Assembly: GCA_963701715.1 (NCBI GenBank)
Contig: CAVPAX010000002.1
Location: forward strand, 1-64,000
Length of the DNA: 64,000 bases
Direction of reading: 5' to 3'
From: Methylotenera_A sp963701715
GTDB lineage: Bacteria > Pseudomonadota > Gammaproteobacteria > Burkholderiales > Methylophilaceae
Shown: positions 25,059-35,800 of the stretch, in pieces
Layout: each line of letters opens with the position of its first letter
How positions within the stretch are numbered: position 1 is the first letter of the stretch
Program-made: the position numbers and the translations under genes
The notes under the pieces: generated by a model
The model's input: the letters and a program-made list of their open reading frames with translations, nothing else
The model's database searches: none
What the model was told of the DNA's origin: nothing

Positions 25059-26252
25059 ATGGCAGAAGACAGCGATTTAGAAAAAACAGAACAGGCCTCC
25101 CCCAAGCGCATAGAAAAGGCTCGGGAAGAAGGTGACGTGCCCCGCTCGCGTGAGCTGGCTACCTGTACTGTGCTTTTCGCAGCAGGCTTAAGCTTATTGG
25201 CAATGGGTAATCCGCTGGGCCAGGCATTAAAAACATCCATGAGTGCAGGCTTGCAATTTGACAGGTCGATGGCTTTTGACCCAACCGCATTGTTGATGAG
25301 AATATCAGACATAATCTATACGCTGCTTATAGCATTTGCGCCATTTGCGCTAATTTTACTGATTGTGGCAATTGCATCTCCGGTTCTGATTGGCGGATGG
25401 ATATTCAGCGGCAAAGCGTTCGTTCCACAATTTAGCCGTCTTAACCCAATACGTGGCCTGGGCAATTTAGTTTCCAAAAATGCTGCTGTCGAACTCATGA
25501 AATCTATCGCCAAAGCCTTATTAGTGGCAACAGTTGCCTATAGTGTGATTTCGCATGACATGGAACCGATTCTTTCGCTTTCACTATTACCCTTAAAGAC
25601 TGGTATTTCTCAAGTAAACGATTTGATGCTGACAGGCTTCTTATCGATTGTAGGTGCTTTAGTGTTTATCGCAGCTATTGATGTGCCCTACCAGCTTTAT
25701 CACTATGCCGACAAACTCAAAATGACCAAAGAAGAGGTGCGCCAGGAATCCAAAGAGTCTGAGGGCAATCCGGAAATCAAGGCCAGAGTGCGTCAACAGC
25801 AGCGTGAAATGGCAAAACGCAGAATGATGTCTGAGATACCGACTGCAGATGTCGTTATTACCAACCCGACACATTATGCAGTTGCTATTAGATACCAAGA
25901 TGCAGGAATGCGTGCGCCAGTTGTAGTGGCCAAAGGCGCTGATGCAATTGCCTTAAAAATTCGCGAGATCGCTGCTGAAAACAATGTGCTCACAATGGAG
26001 GCTCCCAAGTTGGCGCGTGCATTATTTGCACATACCGAGTTAGGGGATGAAATCCCTGAAGCACTATACTCTGCCGTCGCCGAGGTGCTAGCTTATGTAT
26101 TCCAGATGCGTATATTTAAGAAGGAAGGTGGCTTCCGCCCTGAAGCGCCTAAATCTTTACCTGTTCCGGAAGATTTGGATCCCCATAGTTTATTGCCTGC
26201 TGCAGGCGTTCATGATTCAGAGTTATTTGAATCGAAAGTGGTAGCCTCATGA
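25059..26252 (+). CDS. flhB: FlhB, flagellar type III export gate and switch protein
   Basis: 397 residues. Typical N-terminus EDSDLEKTEQASPKRIEKAREEGDVPRSREL, four membrane helices, then the cytoplasmic domain with the self-cleaving NPTH site (ADVVITNPTHYAVAIRY, about residue 269). FlhB switches export from rod/hook to filament substrates in response to FliK. First gene of the flhB-A-F-G-fliA-motCD operon; its stop overlaps the flhA start (ATGA). A separate FlhB C-domain homologue exists at 62047-62379. Confidence 0.97.
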   Translation: MAEDSDLEKTEQASPKRIEKAREEGDVPRSRELATCTVLFAAGLSLLAMGNPLGQALKTSMSAGLQFDRSMAFDPTALLMRISDIIYTLLIAFAPFALILLIVAIASPVLIGGWIFSGKAFVPQFSRLNPIRGLGNLVSKNAAVELMKSIAKALLVATVAYSVISHDMEPILSLSLLPLKTGISQVNDLMLTGFLSIVGALVFIAAIDVPYQLYHYADKLKMTKEEVRQESKESEGNPEIKARVRQQQREMAKRRMMSEIPTADVVITNPTHYAVAIRYQDAGMRAPVVVAKGADAIALKIREIAAENNVLTMEAPKLARALFAHTELGDEIPEALYSAVAEVLAYVFQMRIFKKEGGFRPEAPKSLPVPEDLDPHSLLPAAGVHDSELFESKVVAS

Positions 26253-28333
26253 ATCCTATCAACATGCCTATCTGGATGAACAAAATTGGTGGCCGTAATG
26301 TAGCGGCGCCACTCATCATCATATTGCTGCTTGCAATGATGATATTGCCTTTACCGGCCTTGATATTAGATGTGCTCTTCAGCTTTAATATTGCGCTATC
26401 TATTCTTGTGCTTCTCATTGGTTTACAAACCAAAAAAGCGCTTGATTTTATTGCTTTTCCAACGGTGCTGCTGGTAACCACCATGTTGCGTCTATCTCTT
26501 AACGTTGCCTCAACACGGGTAGTGTTGACTGAAGGTCATACCGGGCCAGATGCTGCAGGAAAAGTAATCGAAGCGTTCGGACACTTCTTAATTGGCGGAA
26601 ACTACACAGTTGGCATCGTCGTGTTCGTTATTCTAACCATCATTAACTTTACCGTCGTCACCAAAGGTGCTGGCCGTATTGCTGAAGTCGGCGCGCGCTT
26701 TACCTTGGACGCCATGCCTGGCAAACAGATGGCAATCGATGCTGATTTGAATGCGGGTTTAATTGGTGAAGATGAAGCACGCCGCCGTCGTGCTGAGATC
26801 GGCCAAGAATCAGAATTCTATGGTGCGATGGATGGCGCCAGCAAATATGTGCGCGGGGATGCTATCGCCGGCATCATGGTCATCATCATCAATATAGTAG
26901 GCGGATTGATTGTAGGGATAGTACAACATGACATGGCGTTCGCAGATGCCGTGAAAAACTATACGTTGCTCGCTATTGGTGACGGTCTTGTTGCACAGAT
27001 TCCATCACTCATCATTTCAGTAGCTGCTGGCGTGGTGGTGTCTCGCGTAGCCAACAACGAAGACATTGGCGGTCAGTTGATGACTCAGCTGTTCTCTAAC
27101 CCTAAAGTCATCTATATCACTGCTGGCATAATTGCCGGTATGGGAGCGATACCAGGCATGCCGCATTTTGCATTTCTTATGTTAGCCAGCGTACTTGCCG
27201 GGATAGCATATATAGTTGATGAGCAGAAAAGGAACGCTCAGGCTGAACCGGTGCTAGAAAACAAACCGGAAGTAAGCACAGAAATAGAAGAAGCCAGCTG
27301 GGATGATGTAACACCTGTGGATGTCGTCGGACTTGAAGTGGGCTACCGCCTGATTCCATTAGTGGATAAAGCGCAAGGTGGCGACTTGCTCAAACGTATT
27401 AAGGGCTTACGCAAGAAATTCGCACAAGAAGTCGGCTTTCTGGCACCTACTGTTCACATTAGAGACAATCTGGAACTCAAGCCATCGAGTTACCGCATCA
27501 CGCTTAAGGGCGTAGAAATTGCTAGCGGTGAATCGCATTTTGGTCAGTATCTGGCGATTGATCCAGGCATGGTGAGCGGCTCGCTGCCTGGCCTTACCAC
27601 CGCTGATCCGGCATTTGGCCTGCCGGCAGTCTGGATAGAGGCTAACGTGCGTGACGAAGCGCAAAGCATGGGTTACACCGTAGTGGATGCTGGCACTGTA
27701 ATAGCCACTCACCTGAACCATATCATATCCACGCATGCCGCAGAATTATTGGGCCGTCAAGAAGCGCAGCAGCTACTCGACCATATCAGCAAAGAATCAC
27801 CAAAGTTGATTGAAGACCTGGTGCCTAAATTATTATCCCTATCAATTATTCAGAAGGTATTACAAAATCTGTTAGCTGAGGGTGTACATATTCGTGATAT
27901 GCGCACCATCGTTGAGACACTTGCAGATCATGCATCGCATACCCAGGATGCAAATGAACTAACAGCGTTTGTTCGCGTACAGCTTGGTCGTGCTATCGTG
28001 CAGCAGTTATTCCCTACTGGCAATGAAGTGACTGTGATGTCACTGGACAATAGTCTCGAGCGCCTGCTTATGCAAGCCCTGCAAAACAACACGGCAACCG
28101 GCGCAGCAATTGAACCTGGCATAGCTGAAACATTGTCTAGACAAGCTGAAGCTGCCGCGAAACAACAAGAGCAACTAGGAATGACGCCAGTACTGCTGGT
28201 CCCTTCACCACTTAGAGTAACGCTCTCAAAATTCCTTCGTCGTGCTATTCCACATTTACGTGTGTTATCTCACGAAGAATTACCTGATTCAAAAACCATA
28301 CGTGTCACTAGTCTTATTGGAGGTCAAGCATGA
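26249..28333 (+). CDS. flhA: FlhA, flagellar type III export gate
   Basis: 694 residues. The N-terminal half has about eight membrane helices and the family signature TMLRLSLNVASTRVVL and GAGRIAEVGARFTLDAMPGKQMAIDADL; the C-terminal half is the cytoplasmic nonamer-forming domain that docks chaperone-substrate complexes. It overlaps flhB at its start and flhF at its end by four bases each, so translation is tightly coupled. Confidence 0.98.
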   Translation: MNPINMPIWMNKIGGRNVAAPLIIILLLAMMILPLPALILDVLFSFNIALSILVLLIGLQTKKALDFIAFPTVLLVTTMLRLSLNVASTRVVLTEGHTGPDAAGKVIEAFGHFLIGGNYTVGIVVFVILTIINFTVVTKGAGRIAEVGARFTLDAMPGKQMAIDADLNAGLIGEDEARRRRAEIGQESEFYGAMDGASKYVRGDAIAGIMVIIINIVGGLIVGIVQHDMAFADAVKNYTLLAIGDGLVAQIPSLIISVAAGVVVSRVANNEDIGGQLMTQLFSNPKVIYITAGIIAGMGAIPGMPHFAFLMLASVLAGIAYIVDEQKRNAQAEPVLENKPEVSTEIEEASWDDVTPVDVVGLEVGYRLIPLVDKAQGGDLLKRIKGLRKKFAQEVGFLAPTVHIRDNLELKPSSYRITLKGVEIASGESHFGQYLAIDPGMVSGSLPGLTTADPAFGLPAVWIEANVRDEAQSMGYTVVDAGTVIATHLNHIISTHAAELLGRQEAQQLLDHISKESPKLIEDLVPKLLSLSIIQKVLQNLLAEGVHIRDMRTIVETLADHASHTQDANELTAFVRVQLGRAIVQQLFPTGNEVTVMSLDNSLERLLMQALQNNTATGAAIEPGIAETLSRQAEAAAKQQEQLGMTPVLLVPSPLRVTLSKFLRRAIPHLRVLSHEELPDSKTIRVTSLIGGQA

Positions 28334-29718
28334 ACATTAAACGATTCTTTGGAAAAAATTCACGTGAAGCACTCAGCATGGTACGCAGAGGGCTTGGGGA
28401 AGATGCAATCATCATCTCTAACCGTGCAATAAATGGAGGCAATGAAATTATGGCCTACCGAGAAGAAGACATGAATGCCATGATTGCAAGCAAAGCTTAT
28501 CAAGAATTCGAACCTAACGATGAAAGCGGCGAACCAACAACATTGTTAAAGCATATTAATATGAAAAATAAAACGCAGAATCTGGATATAGATGCCATTA
28601 AGTCTGCGCCATTGAATACTGAAATTGATAACCGAGTTAAAGCTGAAAAACCAGAAATATTGCCAAAACAAGAAAAGTTGAGTAAACAAGCTGCCACTCC
28701 GCAGTTATCTTCAGTAAATAATCCTGAACAACAGGTATCCAGCCAACAGATGGCGGCAATGCTTAGAGAAATGAAAGAGATGCGTCGCGTAGTTGAATCC
28801 CAACTCACGGCTATTTCATGGGGTAACATCCAACAGCATGACACTATCAAATCAAAAACTTTAAGCGTCCTATTAAATGCAGGTTTTAGTGCCTCACTAT
28901 CCAGACAGTTAGCTGAAAAATTACCCCCTGATATGGATAGCGGGAAAGCTACCACTTGGATAAAAAGCATACTTACCAAAAACATGAGTTCTATAGAAAA
29001 TGAAGCCGAAGTGTTAGATAAGGGCGGTGTGTTCGCGTTGATTGGCCCAACCGGAGTAGGAAAAACCACGACTATGGCAAAACTTGCAGCCCGTTATGTC
29101 ATGAAACATGGTACACAAAACTTAGGGCTCATTACGACCGATGCTTATCGTGTCGGTGGTCATGAACAACTCAGAATTTATGGCAAAATTCTTGGCGTAA
29201 TGGTACACGCAGTCAAGGATGAAGCTGATCTTAAAATCGCACTTAATGAGCTCAAAAATAAGCATACCATTTTAATAGACACTGTAGGCGTGAGCCAGCG
29301 CGACCAAATGGTTGCCAAACAAATTAGCATGCTTTCAAGCGCCAATACACCTATTAAAAGATTGTTATGCCTGAATGCGACCAGCACCGGTGAAACGCTT
29401 GCTGATGTGATAAGGGCATACAAAGGCAATGGGCTGGCAGGCTGCATCATTACCAAACTTGATGAAGCGGCGACTATAGGAAGCACGTTAGATGTCGTTA
29501 TCAGGGAGAAGCTCAAACTCTATTACACGACAAATGGTCAGCGCGTTCCTGAAGATATACATCTGGCAAATAAGCAGCAGCTGATTGAACATGCGCTAAA
29601 ACTAAGTTCTGCCAGAAATTGGCCGTTCCAGTTCCTGGATGAGGAATTGCCTTTCGTTATGGGCAATACCGTATATCCTGCAAATGCCTCTCAATTTGCG
29701 GAGGCAAGTTATGTTTAA
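28330..29718 (+). CDS. flhF: FlhF, SRP-like GTPase for flagellar placement
   Basis: 462 residues: a short N-terminal B domain, a variable linker, and the NG GTPase with Walker A GPTGVGKTTTMAKLAARY (from about 239), TTDAYRVGGHEQLRIYGKILG, IDTVGVSQRD (usual DTAG changed to DTVG) and TKLDEA. FlhF recruits early flagellar components, usually to the pole. It partners FlhG, encoded next with a start inside the last codons of flhF. Presence of FlhF/FlhG together with FlhDC suggests polar placement, though this is inference. Confidence 0.96.
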   Translation: MNIKRFFGKNSREALSMVRRGLGEDAIIISNRAINGGNEIMAYREEDMNAMIASKAYQEFEPNDESGEPTTLLKHINMKNKTQNLDIDAIKSAPLNTEIDNRVKAEKPEILPKQEKLSKQAATPQLSSVNNPEQQVSSQQMAAMLREMKEMRRVVESQLTAISWGNIQQHDTIKSKTLSVLLNAGFSASLSRQLAEKLPPDMDSGKATTWIKSILTKNMSSIENEAEVLDKGGVFALIGPTGVGKTTTMAKLAARYVMKHGTQNLGLITTDAYRVGGHEQLRIYGKILGVMVHAVKDEADLKIALNELKNKHTILIDTVGVSQRDQMVAKQISMLSSANTPIKRLLCLNATSTGETLADVIRAYKGNGLAGCIITKLDEAATIGSTLDVVIREKLKLYYTTNGQRVPEDIHLANKQQLIEHALKLSSARNWPFQFLDEELPFVMGNTVYPANASQFAEASYV

Positions 29719-30550
29719 TTTCCATAACAAACAAGTGCATAACGATCAGGCCGCAGGACTCAGGCGAATTATGGCCACGCCAAAACCCAGGGTGGTTTCA
29801 ATACTTTCCACCACACCAAGCCGCGATCAAGCACGCCTTATGGCAAATTTGGCAACCCCCATAGCGGCTGACGGAAGTGATGTATTAATACTGCACGCAT
29901 CACATGAATGCAGTGAAAGTATTTATGAAATTAACAAGCTACCAGCTCTGTTGGATGTGATTAATGAAAAGTCTTTATTGCAGAGCGCTATAAAGAACTC
30001 CGGCAACGGATTTTCTGTTGCCAAACTGATGCCAAGCCATCAAGTCGGCACTCCGCTGGACAGCTTTCTCGGCGAACAACTAAACGCTATTTTTGTTGGA
30101 CTGGCACAGCAATATGAAATCATTTTGGTCGATACCGCATTAAACTCGAGCCATTTATTGCCCCTGAAAGCTCTAAATGACAGTGAGATCATTATTAAGC
30201 TTACTCGGCACCCCGAGTCGATCAAAGAAGCATATTCATTAATTAAGAAAATCTACAGCCAACTTGGCAGCCGCTCTTTTGGCATCATTGTCGATAACGC
30301 ATCGGAAGTTCAGGCACAAGTGGTATTCAACAATATCTCACAAGTGGCAAGACGCTTTATGCAGATTGAACTGGAGTACTTTGGTGCAATTCCGCCTGAT
30401 GTCCACCTCAGCCGTGCAGCAAAGCTTGGCCGCACCGTAATGGATGCATTTCCATTAGCGTCCGCCTCGGCCGCAATCAAGCAAATTGCCCAACGTTTAG
30501 ATGGCAAGAACGACCATCCAACTAAAGACAAACTTGCCTCAATTATTTAA
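29711..30550 (+). CDS. flhG: FlhG-like flagellar number regulator lacking Walker A
   Basis: 279 residues from ATG 29711 (ribosome site GGAGG). The N-terminal motif DQAAGLR (12-18) matches the DQAxxLR helix by which FlhG stimulates FlhF GTPase. The rest follows the MinD/ParA fold (EIILVDTALNSSH, IIIKLTRHPESIKEAYSLIKKI, FGIIVDNA, YFGAIPPDVHLSRAAKLGRTVMDAFP). But where FlhG has the deviant Walker A KGGVGKT, this protein has ILSTTPSRDQARL, with no Gly-Lys-Thr/Ser. ATP binding and ATP-driven membrane dimerisation are therefore probably lost while FlhF activation may persist. It overlaps the 3' end of flhF by eight bases. Confidence 0.85.
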   Translation: MFNFHNKQVHNDQAAGLRRIMATPKPRVVSILSTTPSRDQARLMANLATPIAADGSDVLILHASHECSESIYEINKLPALLDVINEKSLLQSAIKNSGNGFSVAKLMPSHQVGTPLDSFLGEQLNAIFVGLAQQYEIILVDTALNSSHLLPLKALNDSEIIIKLTRHPESIKEAYSLIKKIYSQLGSRSFGIIVDNASEVQAQVVFNNISQVARRFMQIELEYFGAIPPDVHLSRAAKLGRTVMDAFPLASASAAIKQIAQRLDGKNDHPTKDKLASII

Positions 30551-30565
30551 GACTAAAGGTTATCT

Positions 30566-31300
30566 ATGTATACAATTCATGGAAAGAAAGATCAAAAAGA
30601 CGAGATGCTCAATCAACATGCATCTTTAGTCAAGAAGCTTGCCTATCAGCTTAAGGCAAAGCTGCCTCCAAGTGTAGAACTTGACGACTTAATACAAGCC
30701 GGCATGATGGGTCTGCTGGATGCAATTGGCCGTTATGAAGACATTCATGGCGCACAGTTCGAAACCTATGCTGCACAAAGAATTCGCGGTTCAATGCTCG
30801 ATGAGTTACGCAACACAGATTGGCTGCCACGCAGCATGAGAAAAAACATGCGTGATATGGAATCTGCAATCAGCCAGCTTGAGCAAGAATTTGGACGGCC
30901 GCCTACTGAAAAAGAAGTCGCAAAAAAACTCGAACTTTCACTGGATGATTACTATGAAATGCTCGGCGACTGCAGTGGGCATCAATTGGTTTATTACGAA
31001 GATTTTCATGAGTCCGATAGCGGAGAACATTTTCTTGATCGTTTTCAGGGCGATGATACCAGCGATCCTATCAAAGGTTTATTGGCAGGTGATTTTCGTG
31101 ATGCACTTATTGATGCTATCGATTCGCTGCCAGAACGTGAAAAGATATTGATGGGACTTTATTACGAACAGGAACTTAACCTTAAAGAAATTGGTGTGGT
31201 AATGAATGTTTCTGAATCTCGCGTAAGCCAATTACATAGTCAGGCCATTGCTAGACTACGCGCAAATCTTAAAGAGAAAGCATGGACTGGAGCAGTTTAG
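30566..31300 (+). CDS. fliA: FliA, sigma28 factor for late flagellar genes
   Basis: 244 residues. Region 2 (LVKKLAYQLKAKLPPSVELDDLIQAGMMGLLDAIGRYE, FETYAAQRIRGSMLDELRNTDWLPRSMRK), region 3 (EFGRPPTEKEVAKKLELSLDDYYE) and region 4 (LPEREKILMGLYYEQELNLKEIGVVMNVSESRVSQLHSQAIARL) are complete. It recognises TAAA-N15-GCCGATAA promoters, several of which occur in this window, and is held inactive by FlgM (38599-38916). Its 3' end overlaps motC by 19 bases. Confidence 0.98.
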   Translation: MYTIHGKKDQKDEMLNQHASLVKKLAYQLKAKLPPSVELDDLIQAGMMGLLDAIGRYEDIHGAQFETYAAQRIRGSMLDELRNTDWLPRSMRKNMRDMESAISQLEQEFGRPPTEKEVAKKLELSLDDYYEMLGDCSGHQLVYYEDFHESDSGEHFLDRFQGDDTSDPIKGLLAGDFRDALIDAIDSLPEREKILMGLYYEQELNLKEIGVVMNVSESRVSQLHSQAIARLRANLKEKAWTGAV

Positions 31301-32022
31301 GCGGGATTGGCATTGCGCTAATCGGGATTCTATTCGGGCAAGCCATTGAAGGCGGGCATGTCGGTTCTTTGCTGCAGCCTGCAGCTTTTGTCATTGTCCT
31401 GTGCGGAACATTCGGTGCCGTATTGCTGCAAACCAACGCCCAAAGCTTTATTGCCGGCATTGTCATGGTGCGTCATGTATTTTCCACGCCTATCGATGAT
31501 AGACAGGCTCTCGCCAAACGCATTAATGTATGGAGCACGTTTGCCCGTAAAGAAGGCATATTTATGCTGGAATCTTATATGAAAAAAGAAACCGAACCTT
31601 TTATCAAAAAAGGTTTACGACTCATGATAGACGGCACACCTCCAGACAAAATACGGGAAATATGTGCCATTGATATGCACTTCTATGAAATACAGCAGCG
31701 CAACGCAGCAAAAGTGTGGAGCGCTGCCGGTGGTTACGCCCCCACCATAGGTATTCTAGGTGCAGTGCTCGGATTAATCCACGTGATGGAAAACCTCTCC
31801 GACCCAAGCAGGCTTGGTAGTGGCATCGCTGTAGCCTTTGTCGCAACTATCTATGGTGTAGGTCTGGCAAACTTAGTATTTCTACCAATTTCAAACAAGC
31901 TAAAAGCATTGATACAACATGAAATGATGCGCCGTGAGATGCTACTTAATGCCTGGGTTTCCATCGCTAATGGTGATCACCCAAGAATTGTTGAAGAGCG
32001 CCTGCTGGCCTATCTGCGTTAA
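31282..32022 (+). CDS. motC: MotC, second stator channel subunit (MotA family)
   Basis: 246 residues, shorter than MotA, with four membrane helices (LGGIGIALIGILFGQAIEGGHVGSLLQPAAFVIVLCG, AAGGYAPTIGILGAVLGLIHVM, GIAVAFVATIYGVGLANLVFLPI). This is the MotC type of pseudomonads, which works with MotD. It starts inside fliA, 19 bases before its stop, and is followed by motD after 37 bases. A second stator set next to fliA is a known arrangement in gamma- and betaproteobacteria. Confidence 0.93.
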   Translation: MDWSSLGGIGIALIGILFGQAIEGGHVGSLLQPAAFVIVLCGTFGAVLLQTNAQSFIAGIVMVRHVFSTPIDDRQALAKRINVWSTFARKEGIFMLESYMKKETEPFIKKGLRLMIDGTPPDKIREICAIDMHFYEIQQRNAAKVWSAAGGYAPTIGILGAVLGLIHVMENLSDPSRLGSGIAVAFVATIYGVGLANLVFLPISNKLKALIQHEMMRREMLLNAWVSIANGDHPRIVEERLLAYLR

Positions 32023-32059
32023 CTATGTACAAATTGAATAATTAACCCCAGGCCCGACC

Positions 32060-32878
32060 ATGATTAGAAGAAAGCCCATAGAAGACGATGATGAAAGTCC
32101 AGACCGCTGGCTAGTTTCGTACGCTGACTTCATTACACTTCTATTCGCTTTTTTTGTAGTGATGTATGCTATTTCATCCGTCAATCAAAGCAAATACAGT
32201 GACCTTACTTCTTCCATGGGCACGGCATTTTCTGGTGTAAATCCATCCGATACTGAAGGCCATATTAAAAACAAGCCAGGTACAAGCAACAAAATAAAAG
32301 GACAGCAAAGCTCACTTATCAAGCCTTTGCCTTTATCCCATCTTTATAGTGAAAAACTGCGGCGTGAGCGCGAATCTATGACTAACATGGGGATAGATTT
32401 ATCTAACATACTTGCCCCTCTCATCAGCGAAGGTAAGGTGCGCGTGTTACAAAACAACCGTGGCATCCGTATCGACATTCATGACAGCCTATTATTCGGC
32501 TCAGGTTCAGCCGAGTTGGCTACAACTGCATCGAGTATTCTGAATGAAATAGCCGCTTTGATTAAAGATAATCAACGCCTGATTCAGGTGGAAGGTCACA
32601 CCGATAGCACTCCCATCCATAATGCGACCTTCTACTCTAATTGGGAGCTCTCTGCAGTACGTGCCAGCAGCGTAGTGAGGATGTTAAGTGACGCAGGCAT
32701 TGCTGACAACCGCCTAAGTGCATTAGGATTTGGATCTGTCCAGCCAATCAGCGAAAATGACACGCCACTTGGGCGTGCCAAAAACCGCAGGGTATCTATC
32801 ATGATTTTATATGAACAGAAAAATCAAGAAGATTCGGCTCTGGAAATCATGCCGCAAAAAACTGAGGCTCAAAACTAG
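32060..32878 (+). CDS. motD: MotD, second stator anchoring subunit (MotB family)
   Basis: 272 residues. One membrane helix with the ion-binding D23 in VSYADFITLLFAFFVVMYAISS, then a linker and an OmpA-like domain (VEGHTDSTPIHNATFYSNWELSAVRASSVVRML, ALGFGSVQPI, NRRVSIMILYE). The Asp suggests proton coupling as for MotB. The stop codon region overlaps the convergent PAS/GGDEF/EAL gene by four bases. Confidence 0.94.
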   Translation: MIRRKPIEDDDESPDRWLVSYADFITLLFAFFVVMYAISSVNQSKYSDLTSSMGTAFSGVNPSDTEGHIKNKPGTSNKIKGQQSSLIKPLPLSHLYSEKLRRERESMTNMGIDLSNILAPLISEGKVRVLQNNRGIRIDIHDSLLFGSGSAELATTASSILNEIAALIKDNQRLIQVEGHTDSTPIHNATFYSNWELSAVRASSVVRMLSDAGIADNRLSALGFGSVQPISENDTPLGRAKNRRVSIMILYEQKNQEDSALEIMPQKTEAQN

Positions 32879-35800
32879 TTGTCTTGTTTTAAAGCTGCAT
32901 TAAACTCGTTAATAGGTACTGGCTTCCCAAACATATAGCCTTGATAACGCTTGCAGCCATTACTCAAAAGCAACTCCCTCTGCTGTTCTGTTTCTACCCC
33001 CTCAGCAATCACATTCAAATAGAGGCTTTGCGCCATGGCAATGATGGTTCGCACAATCGACCTATCATGACTATCGGTCACAATGTCGCGCACGAAGGAT
33101 TGATCGATTTTGAGCTGAAACAGAGGTAAACGTTTAAGGTATTGCAATGATGAATAGCCAGTACCAAAATCATCTAATGAAAACTGCACACCTATTTCGC
33201 CCAAAGCAGTCATGGAAGCTATTGTATCTTCAACGTTTTCTAATAAAAGACTTTCTGTCAGCTCTATCTTGAGCTGCATCGGGTCGATTGAATGACGCTC
33301 TATGGCAGCGCGTACTTGAGCCACAAAATCAGGCTGGCGGAATTGTTTGGCACTTACGTTAATCGATAGCGTGAGGTCTCGGGTATGCGCATTTTTATGC
33401 CATGCCTTGATCTGGGCACAAGCGGTATTCAGCACCCAATTGCCGATAGGCAAGATTAGCCCGGTCTCTTCTGCCAACGGAATAAACTGTGCAGGTGACA
33501 CTAATCCACGCTCGGGATGTATCCAGCGGATTAAAGCTTCCGCGCCTAATGCATGGCCAGAGTTATCCACTTGGATCTGGTAATAAAGGTGCAATTGCTT
33601 GTTATCAAGAGCTTTACGCAATTCACGCTCAAGTGCAACGCGGGCAGTGATGCTTATCTGCATCTGCGGATTAAAGAACCGTAGTGTATTACGGCCAGCT
33701 TTTTTGGCCTGATACATGGCAATGTCGGCCTGCTTTAACAATTCCTCTATTGTGGAATGGTGGTTTTTAAAGACGGCTATACCGATACTTGGGGTAATGT
33801 GGTGTTCATGCGCATCAAGCTGATAGGGTTGATTGAGGGAGGCCAGAATTTTGTTTGCAATGGTTTCGGTTTGTGCTGCTGCTTCCAGATCCTGTTCGCT
33901 CAGATCTTCCAGCACCACCACATATTCATCCCCACCCAGGCGGGCTACAGTGTCGCCTTCACGTACACAGGCCGTCAGGCGCTCCGCAACCTGCTGTAAT
34001 AACAAGTCGCCAATGTCATGTCCGAGTGAGTCATTGAGTACCTTAAAATGGTCCAGATCTAGGAACAACACCGCGCCTTGTCTTCCACTGCGCGCCCCCG
34101 CAGCTATGGCGTGCTTGAGTCGATCCATCAACAGCCGCCGGTTTGGCAGCTGGGTAAGAGAATCAAAGAATGCTAATTGCTGAATCTCTTCAGCCGCCGC
34201 CTTCATCATGCTGATATCAGTGAAAGTAGCCACGTAGTTGGTAATAATGCCCTTCTCACCCTTTACTGCAGTGATGGTAAGATTCTCCGGGTACACATCA
34301 CCACTCTTGCGCCGGTTCCAAACTTCGCCTGTCCATCTGCCAGTTTTGTTAAGACTACCCCACATCTCAGCAAAAAAAGCAGCATCGTGTCGCCCAGAAG
34401 CGAGCATACTTGGCGACTTGCCAACGACCTCTTCGTCAGTGTAGCCGGTGATCTTTGTAAATGCCCTATTAACCTTCAGAATCTTATTTTCAGCATCAGT
34501 AATCATCAAGCCATCGTGCGACTCAAAAGCAATGGCCGCAACCCTCAAATCCGCCTCAGACTTTTTAATCATGGTGATATCTTCAAGAGTAACGCGCAAC
34601 ATTGATTGCTCGTCTTGATCACTCATTCTTGCGCAATTGAGATTGGCCAGAAAACTCATTCCATTATGCAAGGTAAATTTAAGGTCGAAACTTAATTCTT
34701 CGCCTTCTGACAACTCTTTCATTGAGGCAAACATACGTGACCAGCGGCCCTTGTCGCTTTCATCAATAAACTGGGTAATACGCTTATGCACAATGTTCTT
34801 GCGATCCAGACCTAGCATCGCTGACGCTCTCCAATTAAGCTGAGTAATCAGCCCGTGACTGCTGATAGTGATATAGCCAATAGGAGCAAACTCGTAAAGA
34901 TCTTTAAACCGGTCAAGTGATTCCTGCAATGCAGCCTGCATCTGCAATAACCTGGTTTCCACTTTCTTAGTCTCGGAAATATCGCTTTGCGTACCAATCA
35001 TACGCAAGGGGTTTCCATCCTCACTGCGACTGACAATCATGCCCCTGCTTAGCATCCACTTATAGCTTCCATCTTTACATTTCAATCGATACTCAACCAC
35101 ATAAGCGTCGGTCTCACCTTCCAAATAAGCTTGACCTGCCCCTAAAACGTGCTGTTTGTCATCCGGATGAATCCGAGATATCCATTCCTGACGATTTGTC
35201 ATAATGTCATCTTCGCTATAACCCAGCATCTCTTTCCATCGCTTGGAGTATTTTGCTTCATCGGTCTGTACATTTACATCCCATACACCGTCACCCGAAC
35301 CTTCTACTGCAAATTTCCAGCGGTATTCACTTTCTTTTAGGGCTTCTTCAACTTTCTTGCGCTCACTAATATCGGTAATCGTCCCAATCATCCGCAATGG
35401 CGTACCATCTTCACTTCTGCTTACCACTGTGCCACGGTCAAGCACCCATTTATAGCTACCATCTTTACAGAGCGCACGGTATTCGTGGATATAATTTTGG
35501 GTCTTTCCATCAAGGCAATCTTGCGCCGCCGCAAGCGTCGCTTCCTTATCATCTGGGTGGATGCGGCTTTCCCACTCATCCAAGCTATCTGTAATTTCCC
35601 CATCGGAAAACCCAAGCATTTGCTTCCAAGCTTTTGAGTGATGCATCGTTCGGGCAACCTCATTGCAATCCCAAACACCATCGCCAGCGCCTTCTAAAGC
35701 ATATTTCCAGCGATATTCACTGTCAATCAACTCTTGTTCGATCTGCTTCTGCATGGTGATATCTTCATCAATCCCCAGCAAGCCGATCGTTTCATTGTTT

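Noticed and set aside
29639..29710. Upstream in-frame extension of flhG (start at 29639)
   Set aside because: It lies inside flhF; the ATG at 29711 has a GGAGG site and gives the expected DQAxxLR motif near the N-terminus.
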